The notes beneath the pieces were generated by a model. That model ran no database searches. It had not been told where the DNA came from and saw nothing but the letters and a program-made list of their open reading frames with translations. Source: an uncultured bacterium (lineage in GTDB: Bacteria; Armatimonadota; UBA5829). From it: 36,267 nucleotides of DNA. Positions 1-8,951 of this stretch are shown here, in pieces. The first letter of the stretch is position 1; the number at the start of each line of letters is the position of its first letter. The position numbers and the translations under genes were made by a program. The stretch covers positions 1-36,267 of the forward strand of contig CALJES010000001.1 in NCBI GenBank assembly GCA_938074205.1. Reading direction: 5' to 3'.

Positions 1-1854
1 ACTCGATACCTTACCAGAAACGTTTACCACATCACCAGGCACAAAGCCCGTCTGGGTAGTCGACACACGTATCCCAGAAATACCCTCCGGATCCTGAATG
101 TAAATGCAACCATCCGTAGAAGCAAAATTAGCACTGACAACACGAGAATACAAATCCACAAGCCAATTGTCAGGCAAACTCTTAACAAATGAACAAGTAG
201 CATTAATAGGCACCGCCTGAGCTAAAGCCGGCGTTGAATAGTGCTCATCCCAGTCATATGCAAACGCCGCATAATAGTAAGTCGTGCCATTAGTCAAACC
301 CGTGTGAACATAGCTCTCAGAAGAACCAGGAACATTTTGCTTGTTGCACAAGAGTATACCATCCGTCGGACCAGTCGGATATCCATTGGTCTTGTATCGA
401 ACTATAGTGCCCTTAAACCAAGACTCAGGAGGATTCGTCCAAGAAAGACGTACCAGCCTGTCAGAAGGCATCGCAGAAAAGTTAGACGGCTTAGATAAAG
501 GTATTGACGTGATAGTAAAGTTCAGATCGAGAGTGCCATTCGGAGGCACTACAACGTTCGGCAAAGTCTGGCTAATATATCCAGTCTTTGACGCAGTAAA
601 GCTCCTTACCCCACTGGGTACACCAAGAGAATAGAAACCTCCACCGGTAGACACAGTCACATAAGCCCCAGAACCTACAGACGCATTCGGAATCCCACGA
701 CCATACTGATCCCTAACATAACCTCGAACAACCGCATCAGGAACCGGATTCCCCTCGCGAATAGAGAACCACTGCTGAGGACTGCCAGTATCCCAACTCT
801 CCCAAGAGGCGTAAAGCGTGCCATCGGGACCCGCGCAAACATCCGCATCTACCACAAACGCGTTAGGCCTTCCAACCGACACGAGTTCTTCACCTTGCCA
901 GGTTCCTCCCTGCCAACGTCGACCCCAAATCTGATCGGCTCTTCTATACACCAAATAAAAATCAGTAGTACCAGGCACAGCTGTAACACCGCCGAAACCC
1001 GAAGACTCGTTCGTTATGCGCTGAATAGGACCCCAACCAACTCCAGGTGTATAGATTCTGGTCCATATTCGCTCATCTTGCTCCCACATTACAAGCACGT
1101 GGCCAGTAGTATTCACTGCTATATCGTGGCGGCAGAAGAAACCAGGACTGGCTACGACAACCTGAGGCTCCCAATAACTACCATTAAAACGCCTATAGCA
1201 CACACTGAGCACACCACCGATGTTTGTGCCGTAACTGCGGTAGACCGTGCCATCATAAAGGCTTCTGCACATTCCCAAAACCTCATACACGTTGTCAGCG
1301 TTCTGGTTCATATTTACCAGCGGACCCCAAGATGTACCGTCGTATACCCTCCAGTAGAGGTTCTTATCATTGGCCTGCCAGAAGCTCATAATCACGGTCG
1401 GGCTGTCAGGAGGACCAAAAGGAACAATCAGGGGGTATTTGGTATCTCCGGTATTCGTTATCTTCTGCCAAGGCAAAAAGCTTGCACCACGATTCTTCGA
1501 AACCGCCCAGCCTACCTGTAAACCGTCGTCCCAATCCTCCCAAACAAGATGAACATCGCCGTTTCCAGCTTGGCATAAGTTCGGATTGGGCACAAAACCG
1601 GTGCGGATTACTTGGCGGGGCGAAAGCACACCGTCCTTGTATCTCCTATAAACGATCTGCCACGGGCTAGTGTTAGAATAAACAGCGTGAAAACCACCAT
1701 CAGAGGCAGGCCAAATCTCTGCATACTTGGTAGAAAACTCAGAACTGTCGTTTAATAGACGAGCTGTAGACCAACCCGCCCAACAAGCTAACGAAGTAAT
1801 AAATACTAAAAACCCGCAAAATACAAAAACCCTCAGAAACAATCGACCTCCCAT
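1..1854 (-). CDS. Secreted propeller-like / FN3 / OB-like protein, partial (C-terminus beyond window)
   Basis: An open frame of 618 codons runs from ATG at 1854 off the left edge with no stop. The start follows an AGGAGGG ribosome site about 8 bases upstream. The product begins with a signal peptide (hydrophobic residues about 5-25, ending near ACWAG). Residues about 30-365 are repeated Trp/Asp-rich strands (VWEDWDDG, MWEQDERIW, ASWESWDTG), which look like sialidase/BNR-type propeller blades. Residues about 369-455 look like a carboxypeptidase-regulatory-like fold (VRGYVRDQYGRGIPNASV). Residues about 456-548 are an FN3 domain. Residues about 553-618 begin an OB-like domain (DGCIYIQDPEGISGIRV). 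The last two match the tail of the upstream GH5-like gene in sequence and order. It lies 69 bases downstream of that gene on the same strand, so probably in one transcript. The substrate is unknown; a surface or extracellular carbohydrate-related role is inferred. Confidence 0.85.
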   Translation of the reverse strand, partial: MGGRLFLRVFVFCGFLVFITSLACWAGWSTARLLNDSSEFSTKYAEIWPASDGGFHAVYSNTSPWQIVYRRYKDGVLSPRQVIRTGFVPNPNLCQAGNGDVHLVWEDWDDGLQVGWAVSKNRGASFLPWQKITNTGDTKYPLIVPFGPPDSPTVIMSFWQANDKNLYWRVYDGTSWGPLVNMNQNADNVYEVLGMCRSLYDGTVYRSYGTNIGGVLSVCYRRFNGSYWEPQVVVASPGFFCRHDIAVNTTGHVLVMWEQDERIWTRIYTPGVGWGPIQRITNESSGFGGVTAVPGTTDFYLVYRRADQIWGRRWQGGTWQGEELVSVGRPNAFVVDADVCAGPDGTLYASWESWDTGSPQQWFSIREGNPVPDAVVRGYVRDQYGRGIPNASVGSGAYVTVSTGGGFYSLGVPSGVRSFTASKTGYISQTLPNVVVPPNGTLDLNFTITSIPLSKPSNFSAMPSDRLVRLSWTNPPESWFKGTIVRYKTNGYPTGPTDGILLCNKQNVPGSSESYVHTGLTNGTTYYYAAFAYDWDEHYSTPALAQAVPINATCSFVKSLPDNWLVDLYSRVVSANFASTDGCIYIQDPEGISGIRVSTTQTGFVPGDVVNVSGKVSS

Positions 1855-1923
1855 AACAATTCACCCTCCTAACGTTGTAAAACGTTTCACTTAATCACGT
1901 GATACCACATAAAGTCCTCATTG

Positions 1924-3927
1924 TCAATGTTTCTGGATGTCTTGAAGTGATCTTGCGTGAATACATCTGCGGTTAGATATCCAGCCAGTAGGAACGCTTC
2001 CTTCTACTACTCCGATACAGCTAACAATATCCCCCACAGATACTTCAGGATCGAAAAGACAACGCACCATCACACCGATACGCCCTAAAATATCGAGCAC
2101 ACCGCTGCCGTCGTCGACCCAGAAGTAGTTGCCAACACGACAGGTGACACGACCGGCGATCTTTACAAGCAACCCCATATTGTTTGGACCGATACCGTCA
2201 ACCACACCTGGTATCCACAAACCAAAATGACCGCCTCCTACAGATTTGTTTGACATGAATAACGGTTCGGGTGGCAAAGTGGAACCAATTTTGTTAATAC
2301 TCTGGGCGATTATCTGCCTTTCCGAACGCTGTCCGCTGAGCCATCGAGTTCCTATGTAACCTGTCAGCTCGACTATGTTGCCAGGAGTAAGACCTGTATT
2401 GGAAGCAACAACCCTTAAGCCACAAGACCTATCTGGTGACTGAACATACACACAACCATCTGTCTCAAAAACTGCTGACACTATTGCTCCACTGTAAGCA
2501 ACCCACGTGTTGTCAGGAAGCTGTTTGATGGTAGCTAGACAACCCTTGCCGGGAGTCGCGGAAGCTTTTGCCGGCGCAGAGTAGCGCCTGCTCTCGTTGT
2601 AAGCAAACGCGGAGTAGAAATAGGTCGTGCAAGGACTCACACCCAAGTGAACAAACGAATCCTCTGAGCCAGGCTTTGCAGGACGATCGCAAACCAGTTC
2701 GCCAGAGTTAGCGTCCAAGGGGTAGCCAGTTGTACTAACCCGAATGACCGTACCGACAAAGTTCGCGTCCAATGGGTTAACCCACGATAGTTTCACGGCC
2801 GAATCGATGGCTTGGGCTTTGAATCGGACAACCGGCCCAGGGGGCTCTGAACGTGAAGGGAACAGCGAGACCTGGAAATTGTCGCGGTAGTATGTACCTG
2901 CCGGCTTTAAGCTGTAGTCGTAGCGCCACAATCCGAAATAGTTCTCGAAGCTGACATTTGGATCTGATGTGTAAGCGCGGGCATCGAAAGTCATCCACTG
3001 CAGACAACCGGCAATTCCTTGCGCGGCAAATGCTGTCAGGTGGTTAGTATAAACGCCCAACTGCTCCGCCTCAGTATAGCTCCATATCAACTGCCCGTCG
3101 CGATTGCACGGTACGGGGTTCGTAGGCCACCCAAACTCTTGACAGATAATAGGCTTCGGATTGGCACCCATGTAAGATCTGATATCGGCTATCTGTTGCG
3201 TGACGTTAGGCCAGTAAGAATGAAAGACAGCGATATCGACAAAGCCGATTACGTCCTGTACGTTTTCCCACCATCTGATTCCTACGGAAACAGGATGGTT
3301 TGGATCGATAGACCTAACAGCGTTACACATCCGACTCAACCAACTTACTATCCTGTCCCGCTGCGACGGATTGGAATCCCAGTTGTCATAGCCGCCGATG
3401 TTTGCGGGGTGATCAGGCTCGTTCTTGACATCCCACATAAACACGTACTCGTTATTCTTGAGTCGGTTAACAATAGCAGACAAGTAACTCAGGTGGTCGC
3501 GTTCCTTCGACGTACCCGCAGACGGGAAACTTGTTTCCCAGTCGAAAAGCGTTATGCAGCTCCGAATGCCGTTATCACCGAAAAGATTAACCAGATCTTC
3601 AAGTTTCTGAAGCCGATCTGCCGGCGGATTCGCCCCACCCCACCCGCCTTTACTGTACGGCACTAGTATGCGGACGCAGTTGAGCCCAAGACTGCGAATC
3701 ATTGCTACTTCGCGAGTGATCTCAGGCCAGTCCCAGTTATTCCACATATCCGCCCACATGTGGTCGCGAGGGTAGTAGTTGGTTCCTTTAAACTTCACCA
3801 CCTGGCCGCGAAAAACGAACTGGTCACCCTGAATGCGCACGAAATCAGATGAGACACCACTTGTTGTCACCGTAACTAGAAGACCCCAAATTGCAGTCAT
3901 TCTAAAAAGCCCCCGCGCGTATGCCAT
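1924..3927 (-). CDS. Secreted GH5-like glycoside hydrolase with FN3 and two OB-like domains
   Basis: The product has 667 residues. ATG at 3927 follows AGGTGAGG about 6 bases upstream; a second possible start is Met10. An N-terminal signal peptide is followed by a (beta/alpha)8 glycosidase domain (about 28-355) of the GH5/mannanase-like clan A type. DVKNEP puts the acid/base Glu at 170, and CQEFGWP puts the nucleophile Glu at 264. HSYW (236-239) fits the conserved strand-6 His. An FN3 domain (about 365-458) follows, then an OB-like domain (about 466-545, DGCVYVQSPDR) and a second one (about 588-657, YFWVDDGSGVLDI). The expected role is retaining endo-hydrolysis of a beta-1,4-linked glucan or mannan outside the cell. 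The exact subfamily cannot be told by eye. It is the first gene of a pair with the truncated protein at 1-1854. Confidence 0.88.
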   Translation of the reverse strand: MAYARGLFRMTAIWGLLVTVTTSGVSSDFVRIQGDQFVFRGQVVKFKGTNYYPRDHMWADMWNNWDWPEITREVAMIRSLGLNCVRILVPYSKGGWGGANPPADRLQKLEDLVNLFGDNGIRSCITLFDWETSFPSAGTSKERDHLSYLSAIVNRLKNNEYVFMWDVKNEPDHPANIGGYDNWDSNPSQRDRIVSWLSRMCNAVRSIDPNHPVSVGIRWWENVQDVIGFVDIAVFHSYWPNVTQQIADIRSYMGANPKPIICQEFGWPTNPVPCNRDGQLIWSYTEAEQLGVYTNHLTAFAAQGIAGCLQWMTFDARAYTSDPNVSFENYFGLWRYDYSLKPAGTYYRDNFQVSLFPSRSEPPGPVVRFKAQAIDSAVKLSWVNPLDANFVGTVIRVSTTGYPLDANSGELVCDRPAKPGSEDSFVHLGVSPCTTYFYSAFAYNESRRYSAPAKASATPGKGCLATIKQLPDNTWVAYSGAIVSAVFETDGCVYVQSPDRSCGLRVVASNTGLTPGNIVELTGYIGTRWLSGQRSERQIIAQSINKIGSTLPPEPLFMSNKSVGGGHFGLWIPGVVDGIGPNNMGLLVKIAGRVTCRVGNYFWVDDGSGVLDILGRIGVMVRCLFDPEVSVGDIVSCIGVVEGSVPTGWISNRRCIHARSLQDIQKH

Positions 3928-4051
3928 ATATGCCTCACCTAAAACATTTTATACCACAACGGCTAGTTGCAGCTACTACCGCACTGTCAACCACTGTGGC
4001 ACCACGAGTCGACACAACAAACTCCTGGTTCGAAGGCAAGATAGTTCTCAC

Positions 4052-4291
4052 ATGAAACCCTTTAACCGAAGTGCATTACAACCGAAAATTATATTAAGGG
4101 GTATTGGTGGAATGTGGCTAGCAGTGCTATTCGGTTGGGTGTTTGGTAGCGCGTTTTTGTACTATCTGCTCATATCCTCGGCACAGGAAACGAATTACCC
4201 AGAGTGCATAGAATGTCGACTCACAAGCTGTAAGAATTGCCCACTCCGGGCCGCATCTCCGCAAGACTACGACGTCGAGCGCGCCGCTTAG
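4052..4291 (+). CDS. Small single-pass membrane protein with Cys-rich tail (hypothetical)
   Basis: ATG at 4052 opens a 79-residue frame. A short basic N-terminus is followed by one clear membrane segment (about 18-44, WLAVLFGWVFGSAFLYYLL). A polar tail then carries C52, C55, C60 and C63 in a CxxC-x4-CxxC arrangement. The ribosome site is weak (CGAAGG, more than 10 bases upstream). The same frame stays open further upstream, but that part crosses the GH5-like gene's start and looks non-coding. The frame is convergent with secG. The coherent membrane-plus-cysteine design is the only support. The cysteines could bind metal or be redox active. No family is recognised. Confidence 0.4.
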   Translation: MKPFNRSALQPKIILRGIGGMWLAVLFGWVFGSAFLYYLLISSAQETNYPECIECRLTSCKNCPLRAASPQDYDVERAA

Positions 4292-4380
4292 CAAGTCGGA
4301 AGCCTTGGGCTGTTGAAACTGCACCTATCCTATCCCAGGGCTAGTCAGGTGCAACGCGGTTGTCAATCAAACGAAGCAGC

Positions 4381-4608
4381 CTATCGAAACAGGTAAGCGA
4401 CTATTGCGCTCATCACCAAAAATGTTATGGCAGCCCACTTGGTAATCTCGCTGAGCCTTTCCTCCAAACCTGGTTTGCCTTGAAATGCCGACTCAGCTTT
4501 GCCGCCGATTGTACCTGTTAAGCCTTCGCTTTTTGTAGCCTGTGACATGACAATAGCGATTAACGCCACAGCGCTAATCATTTGCAATGCTACGAAGAAT
4601 GATTTCAT
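4381..4608 (-). CDS. secG: Preprotein translocase subunit SecG
   Basis: The protein has 75 residues, the normal size for SecG. It has two membrane segments (about 4-22 and 57-74) separated by a Gly-rich cytoplasmic loop containing MSQATKSEGLTGTIGG, the SecG signature (usually QxxKgxGl...gG). SecG associates with SecY and SecE in the inner membrane and helps SecA-driven export, which suits a region full of signal-peptide proteins. An AGGGGGT stretch lies about 12 bases before the ATG, rather far for a ribosome site. The gene stands alone, with no tRNA or glycolytic partner next to it. Confidence 0.88.
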   Translation of the reverse strand: MKSFFVALQMISAVALIAIVMSQATKSEGLTGTIGGKAESAFQGKPGLEERLSEITKWAAITFLVMSAIVAYLFR

Positions 4609-4949
4609 CTTGTGCTAACGACCCCCTGAGGTAGCAATCTGCTGTCAGTATTATGCTATCACACCTCACTGTGACCGGTCAACGAAGTGTGCCAGCAACG
4701 AATGTTCCCGCTAATGATCTCAGTGTGAAAACCGTCTCCTCGGCTAAGAGCCACACTCCTAAGTAGAAGTATGAACCGTACCGCGGGTCTGGTTGATGTG
4801 TCTCAAGCGGAATACGAGGCCACCCCAGATTTTAACCGGACCATCGCTTCCGTAGGCCAACATATGCAAATTAGCATCGAGTCTGATGTTCTCTTGACTT
4901 ACAGCTTCTTGTTCGATACTATGCTTCCGTGCGGGGTGGAGGCAAAAAA
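4609..4949. other. Intergenic region between secG and the UroD-like gene
   Basis: This 341-base spacer lies between two divergent genes. Short frames on both strands were read and show no ribosome site or recognisable protein. The right end holds a good promoter (4894-4922) and the ribosome site of the next gene (GGTGGAGG, 4935-4942). Nothing else was identified in the middle. Confidence 0.6.
4894..4922 (+). promoter_or_regulatory. Sigma70-type promoter of the UroD-like/GHL10 operon
   Basis: TTGACT (4894-4899) and TACTAT (4917-4922) are separated by exactly 17 bases. Transcription would begin near 4929, leaving a leader of about 20 bases with the ribosome site before ATG 4950. The spacing and near-consensus hexamers make this one of the best promoters in the window. 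Confidence 0.7.
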
Positions 4950-6029
4950 ATGACAGGACTTGATCGCTTTCTTGCTGCTTTAAATCGCGAAGAACCAGAT
5001 ATCGTTCCAATTTGGGAACTCATTATTAACGAACCCACGCTATCGGCACTTCATGGCGAAGTGGGCTACCTTGAATTCTGCGATCTCGAGGGACTCGACG
5101 GGGTAACCATTTTTGAAAACCAGGCTACATCTACTGGACCAAACGGAGCCCAACTCGACGAGTGGGGTATAATTTGGAAAACGGCAGGATTTGGCGTTTA
5201 TTACCCCTCCGGAGGACCAATCAAGAACAGGGAAGACCTTGAATCTTACGAACCGCCCGATCCCAACTCGCCACATAGGTTCGCAGATCTCAACGCCGCG
5301 GTAGAAAGGTTCAAAGGCGAGAAGGCAATAGTGTTCCTGACCCACGAAGCATTTGAGTTCTCCCATTACCTAAGGGGACTGGACAATCTGATGATCGACT
5401 ACATTGAAGATCCCACCTTCGTTCATGAGTTAGCGACTATGGTAAGCGAATACAAGATTGAGCTGGCGGAAGCCGCTATTGATCTAGGAGCGGATGTAAT
5501 AGTATCGGGCGATGACTATGCGAGTCGCCACGGAACTATAATGTCCGTGGATCATTGGGAAGAGTACTCGCTCCCTTATCTTGAAAAGTTAATCAAGGCA
5601 GTACATCGAAAAGGTGTGCCCTTTATCAAGCACACCGATGGCAACATCTGGAACATCCTAGAAAAAATGGTCAATGCGGGTATAGATGCGATAGATCCTT
5701 TGGAACCTATTGCCCAAATGGACATTGGGAAAGTAAAGGAGCGCTTTGGTGACAAAATATGCGTCGTTGGAAACGTCGACTGCACTGAGATATTGACTCA
5801 TGCGCCAATTGAAGACGTTGTAGATGCGATAAAGGAAACAATAGCTAAAGGATCCCCGGGTGGCGGCCATATTCTTGCGTCATCAAACTCAATACACCCA
5901 GGCGTGAAACCGGAAAACTACCGAACAATGGTAGAAGCCGCTCGACGATTCGGTGTGTATCCGCTGGATGAAGAGCTTATTCGCGAGTATTCTGAGCGTA
6001 GTTATATCAAGAGGTATTTGGATGAGTAG
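4950..6029 (+). CDS. UroD-superfamily protein (methyltransferase-like, not HemE)
   Basis: This is a 359-residue protein of the uroporphyrinogen decarboxylase superfamily. ATG 4950 is chosen over an in-frame GTG at 4929 because GGTGGAGG lies 7 bases before it. The family look is clear: an opening like TGLDRFLAALNREEPDIVPI, HYLRGLDNLMIDYIEDP (139-155), SGDDYAS (186-192), and a TIM-barrel ending with GNVDCTEILTHAP. It lacks the conserved Arg-rich start of true HemE. At the usual zinc site it has H228-T-D230 rather than HxC, and no obvious late Cys ligand. Its stop overlaps the GHL10 start, so the two are probably co-translated. Methyl transfer to or from a corrinoid or a small substrate is the family's known non-HemE activity; the substrate here is unknown. 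Confidence 0.8.
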   Translation: MTGLDRFLAALNREEPDIVPIWELIINEPTLSALHGEVGYLEFCDLEGLDGVTIFENQATSTGPNGAQLDEWGIIWKTAGFGVYYPSGGPIKNREDLESYEPPDPNSPHRFADLNAAVERFKGEKAIVFLTHEAFEFSHYLRGLDNLMIDYIEDPTFVHELATMVSEYKIELAEAAIDLGADVIVSGDDYASRHGTIMSVDHWEEYSLPYLEKLIKAVHRKGVPFIKHTDGNIWNILEKMVNAGIDAIDPLEPIAQMDIGKVKERFGDKICVVGNVDCTEILTHAPIEDVVDAIKETIAKGSPGGGHILASSNSIHPGVKPENYRTMVEAARRFGVYPLDEELIREYSERSYIKRYLDE

Positions 6030-7206
6030 GCATCAAAGCCATCCGACAATTTTTTCTCATTCGCATACTTATAGACTTTCGACGTGGTGTCTCGCAGCGG
6101 CGCTTGTGTGCCTCTCCACTGTTGGCTGCACCTCGGCACAATTGGAGTTCAGGGGGGCGTGGGTGACCGCGTGGACTTCCGGCTTTCTTACAGAAGAGGA
6201 AATTGACGCCACAATCGCAGCAGCAAAGAAGGCTGGCATAAAAGCTTTATTTGTGCAAGTACGTAAGAACGGTGACGCCTACTACAACTCGCAAAGCGAA
6301 CCCAAGGGAAGCGGAATTGCGCCGGACTTTGACCCACTCGCTGCGATCATCAAAAAGGCACACGCGGAGAAAATAGAAGTTCACGCCTGGGTGAATACAT
6401 TGAGGATGTGGTCATCAGGAACTCCGACTGACCCCAAGCACATCGCTAATCGTCATCCGGAATGGATCAACAAAGACAAGGACGGAAACACGCGGGCCAG
6501 CGAAGGCCTATATCTTGACCCGGGCATTGCTCAAGTCAGGGACTATGTAGCTACAGTAGTGGAGGAGATTGTCAGGAACTATGATGTCGACGGTATTCAC
6601 CTCGATTACATACGCTACCCGGGAAGGAACTGGGGTTACTCAGATTTAGCACTGGAACAATACCGCAATGAGAATGGAACCCCAGGGAAACCATCACCTG
6701 ACGACCCTAGATGGCTCCAATGGAAACGGGAGCAAGTTACTAAGTTGGTTAGGGAGATTCGAAAGCGGGTGAAAGCTGTCAAGCCTAAAGTTGTTATTTC
6801 GGCTTCGACCATAGCTTGGGGTGATTGCCCAAACGATTTTTCCGCTTCGTCGCCCTTTGCTGTTGTAACTCAGGACTGGAAGCAATGGATGAAAGAAGGT
6901 TTGCTTGACGCAAATTGTCCAATGAACTATAAGGACGAATCGAACCCGAAACAAGCAGCCTCATTCAGAAACTGGCTCACTGGGTTTAATAAATGGTCGA
7001 ATGGAAAACCTACGTATGTGGGAATAGATGTTCACACGAACAGCGTTTCGAATGTACTCAGACAGATAAAGGCCGTTCTGGAAGCTGGTTTGGAAGGATT
7101 TGTACTTTTTTCATTCAACGCATCAAAAAAGCGGGAAGCTGTGGTTGAAGCCATAGCAAATATTAGTTTCCCACAAACAGCATCGATAGGCAGCAAGGCG
7201 CGATAG
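6022..7206 (+). CDS. GHL10 / DUF187 glycoside hydrolase-like lipoprotein
   Basis: The product has 394 residues. ATG 6022 follows AAGAGGT and overlaps the end of the upstream gene by 8 bases, so translational coupling is likely. The N-terminus has a signal segment ending in STVGC (Cys36), a slightly unusual lipobox. The rest is a (beta/alpha)8 domain of the GHL10 (DUF187) family: FRGAWVTAW (43-51), GIKALFVQVRKNGDAYY (72-88), VHAWVNTLRMW (120-130) and DGIHLDYIRYP (190-200), the family's hallmark with the probable catalytic Asp. Family members are membrane-anchored, glycosidase-like proteins of poorly known substrate. Pairing with a UroD-like gene suggests a shared substrate, which is an inference. 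Confidence 0.87.
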   Translation: MSRHQSHPTIFSHSHTYRLSTWCLAAALVCLSTVGCTSAQLEFRGAWVTAWTSGFLTEEEIDATIAAAKKAGIKALFVQVRKNGDAYYNSQSEPKGSGIAPDFDPLAAIIKKAHAEKIEVHAWVNTLRMWSSGTPTDPKHIANRHPEWINKDKDGNTRASEGLYLDPGIAQVRDYVATVVEEIVRNYDVDGIHLDYIRYPGRNWGYSDLALEQYRNENGTPGKPSPDDPRWLQWKREQVTKLVREIRKRVKAVKPKVVISASTIAWGDCPNDFSASSPFAVVTQDWKQWMKEGLLDANCPMNYKDESNPKQAASFRNWLTGFNKWSNGKPTYVGIDVHTNSVSNVLRQIKAVLEAGLEGFVLFSFNASKKREAVVEAIANISFPQTASIGSKAR

Positions 7207-7294
7207 CAATTTCTATCAGTCTCCGGGAAGGTTTTGGAGAACGTGTTAGCGAAATCAACAGTAGCAAGTTAATAGGCAAATAGGAGATTCGGAG

Positions 7295-8875
7295 ATGCCA
7301 AAAGTATTAGTGAGCGACAAGATTGCTCAGGAAGGTCTCGAAATACTCAAGAAAATAGGCGAAGTGGACGTCAAGACGGGATTATCGGAAGAAGAACTTT
7401 GTCAGGTAATAGGCGACTACGAAGCTCTCGTTATACGAAGCAGCACCCAGGTTACTGCCAAAGTCCTGGAAGCAGCAAAAAAGTTGAGAATCATAGGCCG
7501 AGCAGGTGTGGGCGTCGACAACGTAGACGTGCAAACTGCAACTGAGAAAGGCGTTATCGTCGTAAACAGCCCTGGCGGAAACACAATAGCAGCTGCCGAG
7601 TTGACGGTGGCGATGCTGCTGGCCCTTGCCAGAAACATCCCACAAGCATATTACTCCATGCGCAACAAAGTATGGGATAGAAGTAAGTTCGTTGGCAATG
7701 AAGTCTACAAAAAGATCCTGGGCGTTATCGGTCTGGGAAAGATCGGACAGGAGGTAGCAAAAAGGCTTCAAGCTTTTGGCATGACGGTTATTGCCTATGA
7801 CCCATTTATAAGCGCACAGACTGCCGAGCAGATTGGTGTAGAGCTAGTAGAGTTCGAGGAATGCTTGAAGCGCAGTGATTACATCACCCTGCACGTGCCG
7901 AAGAATAAGGACACCATTGGCATGATAGGTGCCAAACAATTTGCAATTATGAAAGACGGAGTGCGGATTGTAAATGTCGCGCGCGGTGGAATCATTGACG
8001 ATGCGGCACTAATAGAAGCTCTCAAAAGCGGCAAATGTGCGGGAGCCGCTCTCGACGTTTTTGTCACTGAGCCGCCTGATTTCTCAAGTGAGCTTTTCGA
8101 ACTCCCCAACGTAGTTACAACTCCTCACCTTGGTGCTTCGACAGTGGAGGCGCAGACTAATGTAGCCATTGATGTTGCCGAGCAGATTGTGGACGTATTT
8201 GAAGGGCGTTCTGCGCGAAGTGCTGTTAATATGCCTGCTTTATCCCCGGAGGTTCTTGCAGCCGTTCAACCGTTCCTGCCGCTGGCAGAGAAAATGGCCT
8301 CCCTGGCCGCACAAATTACCGAGGGCAGAACCACGCAGGTAGAGATACGCTATTGTGGAGAGGTAGCATCAATAGATACAGGACCCATCGGTCGGTCGGC
8401 CTTAGTAGGATTCTTGAAGCCGGCTGTTGGCGAATCGGTGAATCTCGTGAACGCGCCAATAATGGCCAAGCAGAGAGGAATCGAAGTCGTTGAAAGCAAG
8501 TCGCCAGAAGGTGGAGACTACGCATCAACGATAACTATAATTGCAAAAACGGATAAAGGCACCACCGAGATAACTGGTACACTGTTCGGGGCGAAAGATA
8601 TGCGCGTGGTGCGAATGAACGGTTTCCCAATTGATATCGCGCCTGAGGGAATACTATTAGTGTCACCGCACACTGATAGACCAGGGATCATAGGCCAGGT
8701 CGGAACTATCCTCGGCAACGAAAACATCAATATCGCCAGCATGCATCTCGGACGCAAGGCTCCTCGCCAGCGTTCATTGATGGTTCTAAGCGTGGACTCT
8801 GAAGTACCGACCGACATACTGGAAAAAATCGCGAAGGTCGACGGAATCGACAGCGTGAAACAGGTCATTCTGTAG
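7295..8875 (+). CDS. serA: D-3-phosphoglycerate dehydrogenase
   Basis: The protein has 526 residues, the length of the long bacterial (type I) form. It catalyses NAD-dependent oxidation of 3-phosphoglycerate, the first step of serine synthesis. The Rossmann motif GLGKIGQEV is at 146-154. The catalytic set is R230 (NVARGG), E259 and H278 (PHLGAS). An intervening allosteric substrate-binding domain (about 315-445) and a C-terminal ACT domain (453-526) follow. The ACT domain usually binds serine for feedback inhibition. The ribosome site AGGAG (7282-7286) lies 8 bases before ATG. No partner serine genes are next to it, and a strong terminator follows. Confidence 0.96.
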   Translation: MPKVLVSDKIAQEGLEILKKIGEVDVKTGLSEEELCQVIGDYEALVIRSSTQVTAKVLEAAKKLRIIGRAGVGVDNVDVQTATEKGVIVVNSPGGNTIAAAELTVAMLLALARNIPQAYYSMRNKVWDRSKFVGNEVYKKILGVIGLGKIGQEVAKRLQAFGMTVIAYDPFISAQTAEQIGVELVEFEECLKRSDYITLHVPKNKDTIGMIGAKQFAIMKDGVRIVNVARGGIIDDAALIEALKSGKCAGAALDVFVTEPPDFSSELFELPNVVTTPHLGASTVEAQTNVAIDVAEQIVDVFEGRSARSAVNMPALSPEVLAAVQPFLPLAEKMASLAAQITEGRTTQVEIRYCGEVASIDTGPIGRSALVGFLKPAVGESVNLVNAPIMAKQRGIEVVESKSPEGGDYASTITIIAKTDKGTTEITGTLFGAKDMRVVRMNGFPIDIAPEGILLVSPHTDRPGIIGQVGTILGNENINIASMHLGRKAPRQRSLMVLSVDSEVPTDILEKIAKVDGIDSVKQVIL

Positions 8876-8902
8876 GAACCGACCAGAATAGGTTATAGTT
8901 GG

Positions 8903-8941
8903 AAAGCCCGGCGGTTTGGTGATGCGTCGCCGGGCTTTTGC
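8903..8941 (+). terminator. Intrinsic terminator after serA
   Basis: An 11-base perfect stem (8903-8913 with 8928-8938, AAAGCCCGGCG and its complement) encloses a 14-base loop and runs into TTTT. It lies between convergent serA and the fucosidase gene. The reverse strand carries only a short T-run, so stopping in that direction would be weaker. Confidence 0.88.
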
Positions 8942-8951
8942 GGGCATAAAT

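Noticed and set aside
3833-4051. N-terminal extension of the small Cys-rich membrane protein
   Set aside because: It would run across the 5' end of the well-supported GH5-like gene on the other strand, has no ribosome site and reads as low-sense sequence.
4950-6029. True uroporphyrinogen decarboxylase HemE
   Set aside because: The conserved N-terminal Arg-containing HemE motif is missing, the loops fit the methyltransferase-like group, and no other haem genes are nearby. The same applies to 15832-16896 and 33996-34961.
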